Part shown: piece after piece, positions 7,754 to 17,332 of the stretch
Layout: each line of letters starts with the position of its first letter
Numbering within the stretch: the first letter of the stretch is position 1
Assembly: GCF_030680185.1 (NCBI RefSeq)
Contig: NZ_JAUXVZ010000004.1
Location: forward strand, 34,937 to 98,936
Origin: Phenylobacterium sp.
Lineage (GTDB): Bacteria > Pseudomonadota > Alphaproteobacteria > Caulobacterales > Caulobacteraceae
Length of the DNA: 64,000 bases
Reading direction: 5' to 3'
Position numbers and translations under genes: made by a program
Notes under the pieces: generated by a model
Database searches by the model: none
The model's input: only the letters and a program-made list of their open reading frames with translations
What the model was told of the DNA's origin: nothing

Positions 7754-9529
7754 ATGATTAATACTCGTCTTGAGGGAGACCGCGCCCCAGGGGCCGCCGG
7801 TGCAGTATCCATGAGTGGCCAGTCCGGCGGCGCGTCGCGATGGGTGGATGTGGCGCGTTTCCGCAAGCGGGACGCCCGAATCATCCTTCCGCTCACCTTC
7901 GTCGCGGCCGCCGGCTGTCTCGTCTGGCTGGACCCGGCCTTCGTCGCCGCCTGGCTGGGCGTGAACGTCGCCCTGCAGCTTTTCAATCAGATCCTCTGCC
8001 GACGGGTCCTGGCCCATGACACGCCCAGTCCGGCGGACGAGTGGGTCTTGGCCGGCTTCACCTTCATCGAGACCCTGGGCTATGGCGCCATGCCCTTCGC
8101 CCTGCTGATGACGGGCCAACAGGGCGCCACGGTGGCGGCCATGGCCATGACCGGCGCCGTGGCCCTGAGCGGGGCGTCCGAGCTGCCGGCCTCGCGACGG
8201 ATCGCTGCCGCCGCGCTGACGGCGATCGGCTTGATGACCGCCGCAGGCCTTCTGGTCAGCCCCCATCACGGCGGGGCGACGACCCTGCTGGTCGCCCTGG
8301 TCGCCGTGGCGGCTCTGTTCGCCTATGTGCTGGAGACCGCCCTGCACCGGGAAGCTATCGAGGGCCGGCTCGCCGAGGCCCTGGCTCAGGCCAAGGATCA
8401 GGAGCGGGCCGCGGCGGCCGCCAACCTGGCCAAGAGCACCTTCCTGGCGACCATGAGCCACGAAATTCGCACCCCCCTGAACGGGGTGCTGGGCATGGCC
8501 CAGGTGATGGCCCGGGACGACCTCGCCCTGGCCCAGCGCGAGCGCCTGGACGTGATCCGGCAGTCCGGGGAAGCCCTGACCGCCCTGCTGAACAATGTGC
8601 TCGACCTCTCCAAGATCGAGGCCGGCCAGATGGAGGTGGAGGCCATCGCCTTCGACCTCGCCGCCCTGGTCGGTTCGGCCCGCTCGGCCTTCGCCACCCT
8701 GGCGGCCGACAAGGGCCTGGAGCTGAACCTGGAGCTCGCCGAGTCCGCCTGCGGGATTTTCGAGGGCGACCCCACGCGGCTGCGCCAGGTGATCTACAAC
8801 CTCGTCGCCAACGCCGTGAAATTCACCGACCAGGGCGGGGTCACCCTCGGCGCCGAGGCCGGTCCGGCGGGCGTGAAGATCTGGGTGGCCGATACGGGGC
8901 CGGGCCTGGACGGCGCCCAGCAGGCCCGCCTGTTCGCCCGCTTCGCCCAGCTGGACGCCTCCACCACCCGCCGACATGGGGGCACGGGCCTGGGCCTGGC
9001 CATCTCGCACGAGCTCTGCGCCCTGATGGGCGGAACCTTGGGCGTGGCCAGCACGCCGGGCTCGGGCTCGGTCTTCACCCTCACCCTGCCCCTGCCGCGG
9101 CTGGGGGACGCCGAACCGCCCCAGGCTCTGGGGTCGCCTGCGCCAGACAGTGAGCTTGGCCGACTTCGCGTCCTCGCCGCCGAGGACAACAGCGTCAACC
9201 AGGTGGTGCTGCGCGCCCTGCTGGCGCCCTTGGGGATCGAGCCCGTGATGGTCGCCGACGGCGCCGCGGCCCTGGCCGCCTGGGAGGCCGGCGACTGGGA
9301 CCTGGTGCTGATGGATGTGCGGATGCCGGTGATGGACGGCCTGACCGCCACCCGCGAAATCCGCGCCCGCGAGCTGGCCCAGAGCCGGCGGCGCACGCCG
9401 ATCATCGGCCTGTCGGCCGACGCCATGGCCCATCAGGTGGACGAGCTTCTGGCGGCCGGCATGGACAACCATGTCAGCAAGCCCATCGATGTCAGCCGCC
9501 TCTATGGCGCGCTTGAGGCTGCGCTTTAG
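7754..9529 (+). CDS. Membrane-anchored hybrid sensor histidine kinase / response regulator
   Basis: This protein of about 591 residues has several hydrophobic segments up to about residue 195. A short linker leads to a HisKA dimerisation domain with phospho-acceptor His236 (MSHEIRTPLNG), then a HATPase domain (N box NLVANAVKFT, G1 ADTGPGL, G2 GTGLGLAI). A C-terminal receiver domain (about 460-585) carries phospho-acceptor Asp521 (LMDVRMPVMDG) and the switch Lys in the final strand. There is no PAS or periplasmic sensor domain, so the input is probably sensed in the membrane. The start is uncertain: ATG 7754, an in-frame GTG at 7742 or ATG at 7811 are all possible. No cognate regulator lies beside it. 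Confidence 0.9.
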   Translation: MINTRLEGDRAPGAAGAVSMSGQSGGASRWVDVARFRKRDARIILPLTFVAAAGCLVWLDPAFVAAWLGVNVALQLFNQILCRRVLAHDTPSPADEWVLAGFTFIETLGYGAMPFALLMTGQQGATVAAMAMTGAVALSGASELPASRRIAAAALTAIGLMTAAGLLVSPHHGGATTLLVALVAVAALFAYVLETALHREAIEGRLAEALAQAKDQERAAAAANLAKSTFLATMSHEIRTPLNGVLGMAQVMARDDLALAQRERLDVIRQSGEALTALLNNVLDLSKIEAGQMEVEAIAFDLAALVGSARSAFATLAADKGLELNLELAESACGIFEGDPTRLRQVIYNLVANAVKFTDQGGVTLGAEAGPAGVKIWVADTGPGLDGAQQARLFARFAQLDASTTRRHGGTGLGLAISHELCALMGGTLGVASTPGSGSVFTLTLPLPRLGDAEPPQALGSPAPDSELGRLRVLAAEDNSVNQVVLRALLAPLGIEPVMVADGAAALAAWEAGDWDLVLMDVRMPVMDGLTATREIRARELAQSRRRTPIIGLSADAMAHQVDELLAAGMDNHVSKPIDVSRLYGALEAAL

Positions 9530-9538
9530 AGCGGGGAT

Positions 9539-10021
9539 TCAGCCGCGCTGGACGCGGCCGGGACCGGGCAGCACGTCGATCAGCTCGATACGGAAGATCA
9601 GCACGCTGTTGGGCGGGATCGGACCCTGGCCGGATTCGCCGTAGCCCATCTCCGGCGGCACGGTGATGATCCATTCGTCGCCGGGCCGCATCAGGGGCAG
9701 CACTTCGAGCCAGGCCGGGATCAGGCCCGCCAGGGGCATGGCCGCGGGCACGCCACGCTCATAGGAGGAGTCGAACACCTCGCCATCGGCCAGCTTGCCC
9801 TCATAGTGCACCTTGACCTCGTCGGCCTTGGTGGGCTTCAGGCCCGAGGCCGGCCCGGACCGGACGATCTCGTACTGGACGCCCGAGGGCAGGGTCTCGA
9901 CCCCATCGCGCTCGGCGTTCTCCTCCATATAGGCCGCAGCCTCGGAGGCGGCCTCGCCCCCCTGGGGAGAGCAGGCGACCAGGGCGAGCGCCGCGGCCAG
10001 GGCGAACAGGGGGGCGAGCAT
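9539..10021 (-). CDS. FKBP-type peptidyl-prolyl cis-trans isomerase, predicted lipoprotein
   Basis: This 160-residue protein has a lipoprotein signal (hydrophobic 3-16, lipobox LVAC with Cys17), so it is probably exported and membrane-anchored in the periplasm. The FKBP fold starts at about 45: GVQYEIVRSG, VKVHYEGKLADGEVFDSSYERG, a Met-rich loop, and PPEMGYGESGQGPIPPNSVLIFRIELIDV. These segments hold the conserved Tyr, Phe-Asp and Ile positions of the proline-binding pocket. It likely assists folding of envelope proteins. It is convergent with the histidine kinase gene. Confidence 0.93.
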   Translation of the reverse strand: MLAPLFALAAALALVACSPQGGEAASEAAAYMEENAERDGVETLPSGVQYEIVRSGPASGLKPTKADEVKVHYEGKLADGEVFDSSYERGVPAAMPLAGLIPAWLEVLPLMRPGDEWIITVPPEMGYGESGQGPIPPNSVLIFRIELIDVLPGPGRVQRG

Positions 10022-10047
10022 CGAGGCTATCCTTGGCTTGAGAAGAG

Positions 10048-11256
10048 TCAGACGGCGCGGGGCGGATAGCCGCGCTCGCGCAGGGCTTCCATGATTTCCT
10101 GGGTGTGCTGGGCGTCGCGGGTCTCGATCATGATGTCGAACTCCGCCCCCTTGGCCGGCACGTCCAGGGCCAGACGGTTGTGGGCCACCTCGACGATATT
10201 GGCGCCCATCTGGCCGATGATGGCCGAGACGTTGCCCAGCAGGCCCGGCCGGTCGTCGCCGATGATCCGCAGGGAGACCAGGCGCTGCTCGCGCACCAGT
10301 TCCCGGGTCAGGACCGAGGCCAGGAGGCGGGTGTCGATATTGCCGCCGGTGATGATCAGGCCGGCCTTCTTGCCCCGGAACCGCTCGGGATAGGCCAGCA
10401 GACCGGCCAGGGCCGCGGCGCCGGCGCCCTCGGCCACGGTCTTTTCCACATTGCAGTACAGCGCCACGGCGCGCTCGAAGAAGGGCTCCTCGACCAGCAG
10501 CACCTCGTCGATCAGCGGACGGGCCACCCCATAGCTGACATCGCCCACCTGTTTGACGGCGATGCCCTCGGCGATGGTCGCCCCGCCCGTGCCGCTGGCC
10601 CCGTTCACGCCGCGCATGCGAGAGGTGAAGGACGGATACATGGCCGGCTCCAGCCCCACCACCTTGATTTCTGGCCGCAGATGCCTGGCCGCCGTGGCGC
10701 AGCCGGCGATCAGCCCGCCGCCGCCGATGGGGATTGGCAGGACGTCGAGGTCCGGCACGTCCTCCAGCATTTCCAGCGCCACCGTGCCCTGGCCGGCCAT
10801 GACGTCCAGGTCGTTGAACGGATGGACGAAGACCAGGTCGCGATCCTCGCAGATCTGCTTGGCCCGGCCAGACGCCTCGTCATAGCCCTCGCCGTCCAGG
10901 ACCACCTCGGCCCCGAAGGCGCGGGTCTGCTGCACCTTCACGAAGGGGGTGGACCGCGGCATGACGATGGTCACCGGGATGCCCAGGCGCGCCGCGTGAT
11001 AGGCCAGGCCCTGGCTGTGATTGCCGGCCGAGGCGGCGATGACGCCGCGCTTCTTCTCGGCCTCGGTGAGCTGCAGCAGCTTGTTGAGCGCCCCGCGCTC
11101 CTTGTAGGCGGCGGTGAACTGCAGGTTCTCGAACTTCACCCAGACCTCGGCCCCGGTGATCTCCGACAGGGTCCGCGACAGGCGGCACGGCGTGCGCTCG
11201 ATATGCCCCTTCAGCCGGTCGGCTGCGGCGCGGATGTCGTCGATGGAAAGCGTCAT
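10048..11256 (-). CDS. ilvA: Threonine ammonia-lyase (threonine dehydratase) with C-terminal ACT domain
   Basis: This 402-residue PLP enzyme deaminates threonine (and serine) to 2-oxobutyrate, the entry to isoleucine synthesis. PLP-lysine K52 sits in FTAAYKERGALNKL, and the phosphate-binding glycine loop is PIGGGGLIAG (about 176-185). ASAGNHSQGLAYHA is the substrate loop. The last 80 residues form one ACT domain (LVSLRIIGDDRPGLLGNVSAII), the medium form found in many alphaproteobacteria, which may give amino-acid feedback control. The ATG at 11256 fits the family start MxLSIDDIRAA; a longer upstream reading has no family support. The biosynthetic versus catabolic role is not settled. Confidence 0.92.
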   Translation of the reverse strand: MTLSIDDIRAAADRLKGHIERTPCRLSRTLSEITGAEVWVKFENLQFTAAYKERGALNKLLQLTEAEKKRGVIAASAGNHSQGLAYHAARLGIPVTIVMPRSTPFVKVQQTRAFGAEVVLDGEGYDEASGRAKQICEDRDLVFVHPFNDLDVMAGQGTVALEMLEDVPDLDVLPIPIGGGGLIAGCATAARHLRPEIKVVGLEPAMYPSFTSRMRGVNGASGTGGATIAEGIAVKQVGDVSYGVARPLIDEVLLVEEPFFERAVALYCNVEKTVAEGAGAAALAGLLAYPERFRGKKAGLIITGGNIDTRLLASVLTRELVREQRLVSLRIIGDDRPGLLGNVSAIIGQMGANIVEVAHNRLALDVPAKGAEFDIMIETRDAQHTQEIMEALRERGYPPRAV

Positions 11257-11365
11257 GAAAGGTCGGTGGTCCGGGGAGGCCGCCCAGATATGGTGCGGGC
11301 GGGAAGGCGGGCAACCTATCGGGCGCGGGCGCCCTCCGCAACGTCGGGGCAATGTCAGGTCAGCG

Positions 11366-12478
11366 TCAGGCCGAGCGCAGGCCCCGCAGGCGGTCGACCC
11401 GGCGCATGGCCTTGCCCGGAAGCTCCGACGCCGCGCCCAGCGGAAGGGCTTCGGCGGCCCGGCGCAGGCTGTAGGCGGCCTGGCGCAGCAGGGTGGCCGG
11501 CGACAGCACGCCGACGAAGCCATGGCCCACCCGGACCTCGGCGTTGGCCAGTTCGCGCTTGAAGCGGTAGTCGCCCGCCCCCAGGTCCAGGCGGCTGTAG
11601 GGCGTCGTGTCCATCCAGCGCAGGATGTCCTGGAACAGCAGCAGGCCCGGCGAGGCGCGCTCGAACTCCGGATTGTGGGCGATCAGCCAGCCGTGAATGG
11701 TGCGGCCGCTGCGCAGGTGCAGATGGGCCGCGGCCAATCGGCCCCCGATGTGCAGGGTGAACAGGGTGGCGCCGAAATCGGGATCGCGGCTTTCGAACAG
11801 ATCGGCGAGCAGCCGCCGCGTCCAGCCGGGCTGGAGAATGTCGAACTGGCCGGTGGCGCGCAGCTGCGCCCGCTTCCAGGTGAGCAGCTGGTCATAGTCG
11901 CTGGACGACCGGCTGAACGGGGTGAATACCACCTCGCCCAGTTCCCGCTCGGCCTTGCGGCGCTTCTTGTCGCAATCCTTGAGCAGGCCGACGCCGGCGG
12001 CCCGCCGCTCGGTGGCGTAGGCCTCATAGCTTTCGCCGACCTCGATCACGTGGGAGACCGACTCCCCGTGGGAGAAGCCCTGGAAGGGGCCGCTCTCGTC
12101 GAGCATGTGGCAGAAATCCAGCCGCTGGACCCGCAGGGCCGAGACGATGGCCCGGGCGTCGATCTCAACCCCTGGCGCGGCCACCAGGCCCTGATAGTCG
12201 CAAAAGGGCGCGCCGGCCGGCAGGGCCGTGGCGCCGCCCACATGGGCGGCCATGAAGCCGAGATCCTGGGCGCCGTCGGTGATGACGGCCACCCGCACGC
12301 CGCGCGCCCCGCCGCCGGTGCGCGCCTGGGCCCGCTCCACCGCCCGCGCCCAATGGGGCGAGAGGAAGGGGCTGTCATAGGCCGGGTCCGCCTGCTGGCT
12401 CTGCAGTTCAGCCCAGCGCTGCAGGCGCGCAGGCGTCAGGTCCTGGGGTCGGACGACCTCGATATGCAGGGCGGACAT
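11366..12478 (-). CDS. GNAT/FemAB-type acetyltransferase (CelD/HfsK-like)
   Basis: This 370-residue protein has the Acetyltransf_6 (CelD/BcsL) arrangement: an N-terminal half with HWARAVERA and GAPFCDYQGLV, and a C-terminal GNAT-like half at about 160-310 (ERELGEVVFTPFS, GGRLAAAHLHLRSGRTIHGWLIAHNPEFERASPGLLLFQDIL, LDLGAGDYRFKREL). Such enzymes modify extracellular polysaccharides. In Caulobacter a protein of this class, HfsK, modifies the holdfast; this gene could be its orthologue, but I cannot confirm that without alignment. No other polysaccharide gene is adjacent. Cytoplasmic; no signal peptide. Confidence 0.78.
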   Translation of the reverse strand: MSALHIEVVRPQDLTPARLQRWAELQSQQADPAYDSPFLSPHWARAVERAQARTGGGARGVRVAVITDGAQDLGFMAAHVGGATALPAGAPFCDYQGLVAAPGVEIDARAIVSALRVQRLDFCHMLDESGPFQGFSHGESVSHVIEVGESYEAYATERRAAGVGLLKDCDKKRRKAERELGEVVFTPFSRSSSDYDQLLTWKRAQLRATGQFDILQPGWTRRLLADLFESRDPDFGATLFTLHIGGRLAAAHLHLRSGRTIHGWLIAHNPEFERASPGLLLFQDILRWMDTTPYSRLDLGAGDYRFKRELANAEVRVGHGFVGVLSPATLLRQAAYSLRRAAEALPLGAASELPGKAMRRVDRLRGLRSA

Positions 12479-12559
12479 GGACGGCGGTACTCGACAGGGT
12501 TGCGGTCAAGCCACCGTACGCCGCCAAGGGTTTCCGACGGGTTGCCGAAATAACCCGGT

Positions 12560-14401
12560 TCAGGCCGCGCCGCGGTTTTCCCAATCCACGTCGAATTCCG
12601 ACACCAGATGCCCGGGCGCCACCTCGGTCAGGCGGGGCACATAGATGGGCGCGAGCGGATCGACGCTGACCCGCGAGGGCAGGAACCGCAGGGCCGCAGC
12701 CGGGTCCATCGGGCTGGGCGGCTCGCCGGTCAGCTTCAGCCGCTGGCGGTTGCGCTCGCGCTCGGGGTCGGGGATCGGGGCGGCCGAAAGCAGGGCGCGG
12801 GTATAGGGATGCTGCGGATCGGCATAGAGCCTGTCGCGGTCGGCCATCTCCATCACCCGGCCGAGGAACAGCACCATCACCCGATGGCTGATCTCGCGGA
12901 CCACCGCCAGGTCGTGGCTGATGAAGATCATGGCCAGGCCCATCTCCTTCTGCAGGTCGATGAGCAGGTCGATGATCTGGGCGCGGATCGAGACGTCCAG
13001 GGCCGAGACCGCCTCGTCGCAGATCACCAGCTTGGGCTTCAGGATCATCGCCCGGGCGATGCCCACCCGCTGGTTCTGGCCGCCGGACAGTTCGTGCGGA
13101 TAGCGGTTGATCAGTTCGGGCGACAGGCCGGCGCGGGCCATCATCCCGGCCACCTCGGCGTCCCGGGCGTCGCGGTCGAGCTGGGGGGCGAATATCTTCA
13201 GGGGCTCGGCGATGGAGTCGCCGATGGTCATGCGCGGGTCGAGGCTGGCCAGGGGGTCCTGGAAGACGATCTGCAGGTCCTTGCGGGCCGCCCGCATCTC
13301 CGCCTTCTGGGCGTGGGTGATGTCGCGGCCCATCAGGGTGACGACGCCGTCGGTGGGCTTGATCAGATTGAGCACGGCCCGCGACAGGGTGGACTTGCCA
13401 CAGCCGCTCTCGCCGACCACGCCCAGGGTCTCGCCCTGGCGCACATCGAAGGACACACCGTCCACGGCGCGCAGCTGGCGCATCCCGCCCATCAGGCCCT
13501 GGCGGATCGGGAACCAGACCTTGACGTCCTTGGCCTCGACGATCACCGGGGCGTCGGCCGCCACCGGCGCGACTGTCGGCCGGCCGCCGCGGTCGGCGCG
13601 GTCCAGGCGCGGGATCGCATCCAGCAGGTCGCGGGTGTACTGGACCTTGGGCGCGGCGAAGAGCTCGCGCACCGGCCCCTCTTCCACATAGGCGCCGTCC
13701 TTCATCACGCAGACCCGGTCGGCGAGACGGGCGATGACCCCCATGTCGTGGGTGATCAGCATCATGGCCGTGCCGGTCTCACGGCCAAGCTCGGCCATCA
13801 GGTCGAGGATTTCGGCCTGGACGGTGACGTCGAGCGCCGTGGTCGGCTCGTCGGCGATCAGCAGTTCGGGACCGCCGGCCATGGCCGCGGCCACCATCAC
13901 CCGCTGGCGCATGCCGCCCGACAGCTCGTGCGGATACTGCCGCAGTCGCCGCGCGGCGTCGGGAATGCGCACATGGTCCAACCACTGGCGCGCCCTCGCC
14001 ATGGCGTCGTTAGCCGACAGGCCCAGATGCAGGCGCAGGGGCTCGGCTATCTGCTCGCCGATCCGCACATGGGGGGTGAGGGCCGTCAGCGGGTCCTGGA
14101 AGATCATGGTCATCTTCGAGCCACGCAGGCGGTTGAGCGCCCGCGGCTTCAGCCCCAGGATCTCCTGGCCCTGGAACCGCACTGAGCCGGTGGCCCGGCC
14201 GTTCTGGGCCAGCAGGCCCATGACCGTCATGAAGGTCTGGCTCTTGCCCGAGCCGCTTTCGCCCACCACGCCGAGGGTCTCGCCCCTGGCCACCTGCAGG
14301 CTCACCCCACGGACGGCCTCAACCGGGCCGTCATGGGTGTCGAAGGTGACCCGAAGGTCGTCGATAGCCAGGACGGGCGGGGCGGTTTCGGTCACGGACA
14401 A
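12560..14401 (-). CDS. Fused double ABC transporter ATPase for dipeptide/oligopeptide import (YejF/GsiA-like)
   Basis: This 613-residue protein carries two complete nucleotide-binding domains in tandem. Domain 1 (about 10-265) has Walker [11 protein letters not shown], signature LSGGMRQRV and Walker [13 protein letters not shown]. Domain 2 (about 285-540) has Walker [10 protein letters not shown], signature LSGGQNQRV and Walker [13 protein letters not shown]. The oligopeptide-type C-terminal extension ([19 protein letters not shown]) is present, fitting OppD-OppF fusions such as YejF. I chose a TTG start at 14401 because GGAG lies 7 nt upstream; an in-frame TTG at 14459-14461 is the alternative. 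The permease and binding-protein genes are not in the window, so its substrate is unknown. Confidence 0.88.
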   Translation of the reverse strand: MSVTETAPPVLAIDDLRVTFDTHDGPVEAVRGVSLQVARGETLGVVGESGSGKSQTFMTVMGLLAQNGRATGSVRFQGQEILGLKPRALNRLRGSKMTMIFQDPLTALTPHVRIGEQIAEPLRLHLGLSANDAMARARQWLDHVRIPDAARRLRQYPHELSGGMRQRVMVAAAMAGGPELLIADEPTTALDVTVQAEILDLMAELGRETGTAMMLITHDMGVIARLADRVCVMKDGAYVEEGPVRELFAAPKVQYTRDLLDAIPRLDRADRGGRPTVAPVAADAPVIVEAKDVKVWFPIRQGLMGGMRQLRAVDGVSFDVRQGETLGVVGESGCGKSTLSRAVLNLIKPTDGVVTLMGRDITHAQKAEMRAARKDLQIVFQDPLASLDPRMTIGDSIAEPLKIFAPQLDRDARDAEVAGMMARAGLSPELINRYPHELSGGQNQRVGIARAMILKPKLVICDEAVSALDVSIRAQIIDLLIDLQKEMGLAMIFISHDLAVVREISHRVMVLFLGRVMEMADRDRLYADPQHPYTRALLSAAPIPDPERERNRQRLKLTGEPPSPMDPAAALRFLPSRVSVDPLAPIYVPRLTEVAPGHLVSEFDVDWENRGAA

Positions 14402-14506
14402 GGGGGAACTCCAGATCGTCTTGCGGCGACCATAGACCGGGCGGCGCCCCTTGTGAAACAACCGGGACGTCCATCCCTATTTCGCCGCCCTGAGGCCTGC
14501 ACACCC

Positions 14507-15037
14507 ATGTCTCCGCCCTCCGCCGCACAGCCAAGGCCCGCCCTCTTCCTGGACCGCGACGGCGTCCTAAACCTCGACCGGGGCTATGTGTCGCGGTGGG
14601 AGGACTTCACCTGGGTGGCGGGCGCGCGCGCCGTGGTGCGGGCCTTCAACCAGGCCGGCTGGTGGGTCTTCGTGGTCACCAACCAGTCGGGAATCGGGCG
14701 CGGCTACTATACCGAGGCCGACATGCACGCCCTGCACGACCGCATGGCCGAGGACCTGGCCCAGGACGGGGCGCGGATCGACGCCTTCTATTTCTGCCCC
14801 CACCACCCGGAAGCCGCCATCGAGGCCCTGCGCCATCCCGACCCGCCCGACCGCAAGCCCAATCCCGGCATGCTGCTGCGGGCCATGGCCGACTGGCCGG
14901 TGGACCGCGCCGCCTCCTTCATGGTCGGCGACAAGACAGGCGACATGGAGGCCGCCGCCCGCGCCGGCGTCGAGGGCCTGCTGTTCGAAGGCGGCGACCT
15001 GCGGGCCTTCCTCAAGGCCCAGGGCCGCCTGCCGTAG
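14507..15037 (+). CDS. gmhB: D-glycero-D-manno-heptose 1,7-bisphosphate 7-phosphatase (HAD family)
   Basis: This 176-residue HAD phosphatase of the HisB-N/GmhB subfamily has catalytic D16 and D18 (LFLDRDGVLN), VVTNQSGIGRGYYTE (motif II with the flexible loop), a zinc-loop-like YFCPHHPE, KPNPGMLLRA (motif III Lys) and MVGDKTGDMEAAARAG (motif IV). It probably removes the 7-phosphate during ADP-heptose synthesis for lipopolysaccharide. The zinc loop looks reduced: FCPHHPEAAIEALRH, with one Cys visible instead of three. The start at 14507 is preceded by TGAGG; an in-frame upstream extension antisense to the ABC gene is rejected. A related sugar-phosphate phosphatase is the alternative. Confidence 0.87.
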   Translation: MSPPSAAQPRPALFLDRDGVLNLDRGYVSRWEDFTWVAGARAVVRAFNQAGWWVFVVTNQSGIGRGYYTEADMHALHDRMAEDLAQDGARIDAFYFCPHHPEAAIEALRHPDPPDRKPNPGMLLRAMADWPVDRAASFMVGDKTGDMEAAARAGVEGLLFEGGDLRAFLKAQGRLP

Positions 15038-15138
15038 GAGGCACCAACCCACCCGCGCGTGCCGGCCCGTGGGCCTATGGGGTTGACGATCCTGGCCCGT
15101 CAATAGGTGATGGACCGCCATCACTTTCTGAGGTGCCT

Positions 15139-15399
15139 ATGAAGCCGCAAAGGCCCGCCAAGCTGTCGCCTGCCACCCAGGCCATGGTCGACCGGATCGT
15201 GAGCCCGAGACGTCCTCACTGGGCTCTCCGCTTTGCCCTGACGGCGCTTGGCCTTCTGCTCTGGGTGGGGGGCGTGTTCATCGCCTATTGGATCCTTGGC
15301 GTTCCTGGAATGCGCTTCTGGGCTGCTGTCGTTATCGGTTTTGCGCCGGTCCTTTTGCTAGCGCGGCTTCGTTGGGCGAACCGAATGTTCGATGGCTAA
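15139..15399 (+). CDS. Small two-segment membrane protein of unknown function
   Basis: This 86-residue protein begins MKPQRPAKLSP. A basic N-terminal cytoplasmic stretch is followed by two hydrophobic segments (about 30-51 and 57-75) and a short basic tail (RLRWANRMFDG). A good ribosome site (TGAGG) lies about 6 nt before the ATG. It follows gmhB by about 100 nt on the same strand. I do not recognise a family. Confidence 0.7.
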   Translation: MKPQRPAKLSPATQAMVDRIVSPRRPHWALRFALTALGLLLWVGGVFIAYWILGVPGMRFWAAVVIGFAPVLLLARLRWANRMFDG

Positions 15400-15441
15400 G
15401 GTTCTGGCAGGCTCCGTAGGTCCTCCGTCCACTACAGCGGC

Positions 15442-15471
15442 CATGTCGGTTCAAGCCCGACCATAATGGAG
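15442..15471. repeat. Short intergenic repeat related to the GTCGGG(C/T)TTGA family (partial)
   Basis: The segment carrying TCAAGCCCGACCAT is one arm of a common alphaproteobacterial intergenic palindrome; a fuller copy lies near 55590 (GGTCGGGTCAAGCCCGACC). Here the left arm is imperfect. It stands between the small membrane protein and repeat family A copy 2. Confidence 0.5.
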
Positions 15472-15479
15472 GAACCCGT

Positions 15480-15600
15480 GCGACCGCCCTCGTCCTTCGA
15501 GGCCCTTCGGGCGCCTCAGGATGAGGACGCAATGATGCGCTTCAGCCAACACCGACCTCCCTCATCCTGAGGTGCGAGCGAAAGCGAGCCTCGAAGGACG
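15480..15600. repeat. Intergenic palindromic repeat, family A, copy 2
   Basis: This element of about 120 nt begins GCGACCGCCCTCGTCC and ends GCCTCGAAGGACG. The outer arms (GTCCTTCGAGGC and its complement) and inner arms (CCTCAGGATGAGG / CCTCATCCTGAGG) match copies at 2951 (inverted) and 55644. It is located between convergent genes, 3' of the DNA ligase gene. It fills most of the 215-nt gap; I see no gene in it. Confidence 0.85.
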
Positions 15601-15614
15601 CAAGGCGCCCGCCC

Positions 15615-17237
15615 CTACCGCTGCTCCATCTGGTCGAGCATCCGCTCCAGGGTGGAGAGCTCGTCGGCCTCGCCCGGCGGCTTGTCCCAGCGCAGGCGGC
15701 TGATGCGGGGAAACCGCATGGCCACGCCCGACTTGTGGCGGGTGGAGCGTTGCAGGCCTTCGAAGGCCACCTCGAACACCAGCCCCCTATGCGCCTCGGC
15801 GCGGACCGAGCGGACCGGGCCGAAGCGTTCGATGGTGTTGTCGCGGACGAACTTGTCGATCTCTTTCAGCTCGGCGTCGGTGAAGCCGAAATAGGCCTTG
15901 CCCACCGGCGTCAGCACCCGCTCGCCCTCGGACCCGGTCGTCCACACGCCGAAGGTGTAGTCGGAATAGAAGCTGGAGCGCTTGCCGTGGCCGCGCTGGG
16001 CGTACATCAGCACCGCATCGATCAGGAACGGGTCGCGCTTCCACTTGAACCACGGCCCCTTGGGGCGGCCCGCCTCATAGATCGAGGTCAGGTGCTTGAG
16101 CATCAGCCCCTCGGCGATCTGCGGATCGCCGGCCGGCGGCTCGGCCCGCAGGGCGGCGAGCTCGGCCCAGGTCTCGAAGGGCTGCAGGGGCGAGAGGTCG
16201 ATGCGCGGATCATTGAGCCTACCCACCAGGGCCTCCAGCCGCGCCCGGCGTTCGGTGAAGGCGAGCGGGCGCAGATCCTCCCCCTCCAGCGCAAGGATGT
16301 CATAGGCGCGGATGGCGGCCGGATAGGCCCGCAGCATCTTGGCGTCGACGCTTTTGCGGTTCAGCCGCTGCTGCAGGTCGCCGAACGGCGCCACCACCCC
16401 CTCGCGCCGCACCAGCAGTTCGCCGTCCAGGGCGCCCTCGAAGTCCAGCGCCTCGACCACATCGGGAAAGACCGCCGAAATGTCGTCGCCGGTGCGGCTG
16501 TAGAGCCGGCGAATCCCCTGCTCGCTGACCGCCTGGATGCGGATGCCGTCCCACTTCCACTCCGCGCCATAGGTGGCCGGATCGAGCCGGCCGAAATCCA
16601 CGGCCTCGTCGATGGCCTGGGCCAACATCACCGGCCGGAAGCGGCCCGGCGCATCGGGCGAGGGCCGCGCGCCATGACCCTCCAGCCAGGCGAACAGGTC
16701 CTCATAGGGCGCATGCAGGGCGTGCCAGACCTCTTCCACCTCGCCGATCGCCACCCCGCCCAGGTCGGCGCAGGCCTGCTTGGCCAGGCGCGAGGAGACG
16801 CCGACGCGAAGGCCCCCGGTCATCAGCTTGAGCAGCGCCCAGCGGGCGGTGGGGTCGGTGAGCGCATCGAGCCAGCCTTCGATCAGCCGCTGGACCTCGG
16901 CCCTGCTGGCGTCGGCCAGGGCGTCCACCACCTCCGACAGCTCCGGCTCGCGATTGGCGCCGGGCCGCGAGGGCCAGACCAGGGCCACGGTCTCGGCCAG
17001 GTCCCCCACATAATCGTAGGACCAGCGGAACAGGATGGCGTCCATCCGTTCTTCCACCGCCTTGCGGATGAAGGCCGGCTTGGCGGCGGAAAAGGTGAGG
17101 TCGCCGGTCAGCGCCGCCAGCGCCCAGCCCCGGTCGGGGTCCGGCGTCGTGGCCAGATAGTCCCGCACCAGCGTCAGCTTGGCGTTGCGCGAGGCGGTGA
17201 GCGACAGGCGGTCGAGAAGTTCGGCGAAGGCGCGCAT
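15615..17237 (-). CDS. ATP-dependent DNA ligase of the ligase-associated DNA-damage cassette
   Basis: This 540-residue ligase has an N-terminal helical DNA-binding domain (1-200), an adenylation domain with the nucleotide-accepting K228 in EWKWDGIR (KxDG motif), further nucleotidyltransferase motifs (DGELLVRR, GLMLKH, FKWKRDP) and an OB-fold (YFGFTDAEL onwards). The family fits the bacterial cisplatin-damage-response ligases that occur with a beta-CASP exonuclease, a DEXH helicase and a PdeM phosphoesterase. The exonuclease is present one gene upstream; the helicase and PdeM are absent from the window. A DUF3892 gene on the opposite strand lies between ligase and exonuclease. Confidence 0.92.
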   Translation of the reverse strand: MRAFAELLDRLSLTASRNAKLTLVRDYLATTPDPDRGWALAALTGDLTFSAAKPAFIRKAVEERMDAILFRWSYDYVGDLAETVALVWPSRPGANREPELSEVVDALADASRAEVQRLIEGWLDALTDPTARWALLKLMTGGLRVGVSSRLAKQACADLGGVAIGEVEEVWHALHAPYEDLFAWLEGHGARPSPDAPGRFRPVMLAQAIDEAVDFGRLDPATYGAEWKWDGIRIQAVSEQGIRRLYSRTGDDISAVFPDVVEALDFEGALDGELLVRREGVVAPFGDLQQRLNRKSVDAKMLRAYPAAIRAYDILALEGEDLRPLAFTERRARLEALVGRLNDPRIDLSPLQPFETWAELAALRAEPPAGDPQIAEGLMLKHLTSIYEAGRPKGPWFKWKRDPFLIDAVLMYAQRGHGKRSSFYSDYTFGVWTTGSEGERVLTPVGKAYFGFTDAELKEIDKFVRDNTIERFGPVRSVRAEAHRGLVFEVAFEGLQRSTRHKSGVAMRFPRISRLRWDKPPGEADELSTLERMLDQMEQR

Positions 17238-17332
17238 CAGAGGCCTGCCCCCGGCTGGCGCGCCGCGTGAGTTCGGCTATAGCGGAGACGACAGCGCCCC
17301 TTGCCGGCGCCCAAGCCCGGGAGCCCCTGACC

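Noticed and set aside
7738..7761. CtrA box (TTAA-N7-TTAA) before the hybrid kinase gene
   Set aside because: Two TTAA sequences are present but 16 nt apart, not 7.
7472..9472. 666-codon open frame on the minus strand over the histidine kinase gene
   Set aside because: Translation is low-complexity Gly/Gln/His-rich, a typical shadow of high-G+C coding DNA. The plus-strand frame has all kinase and receiver motifs.
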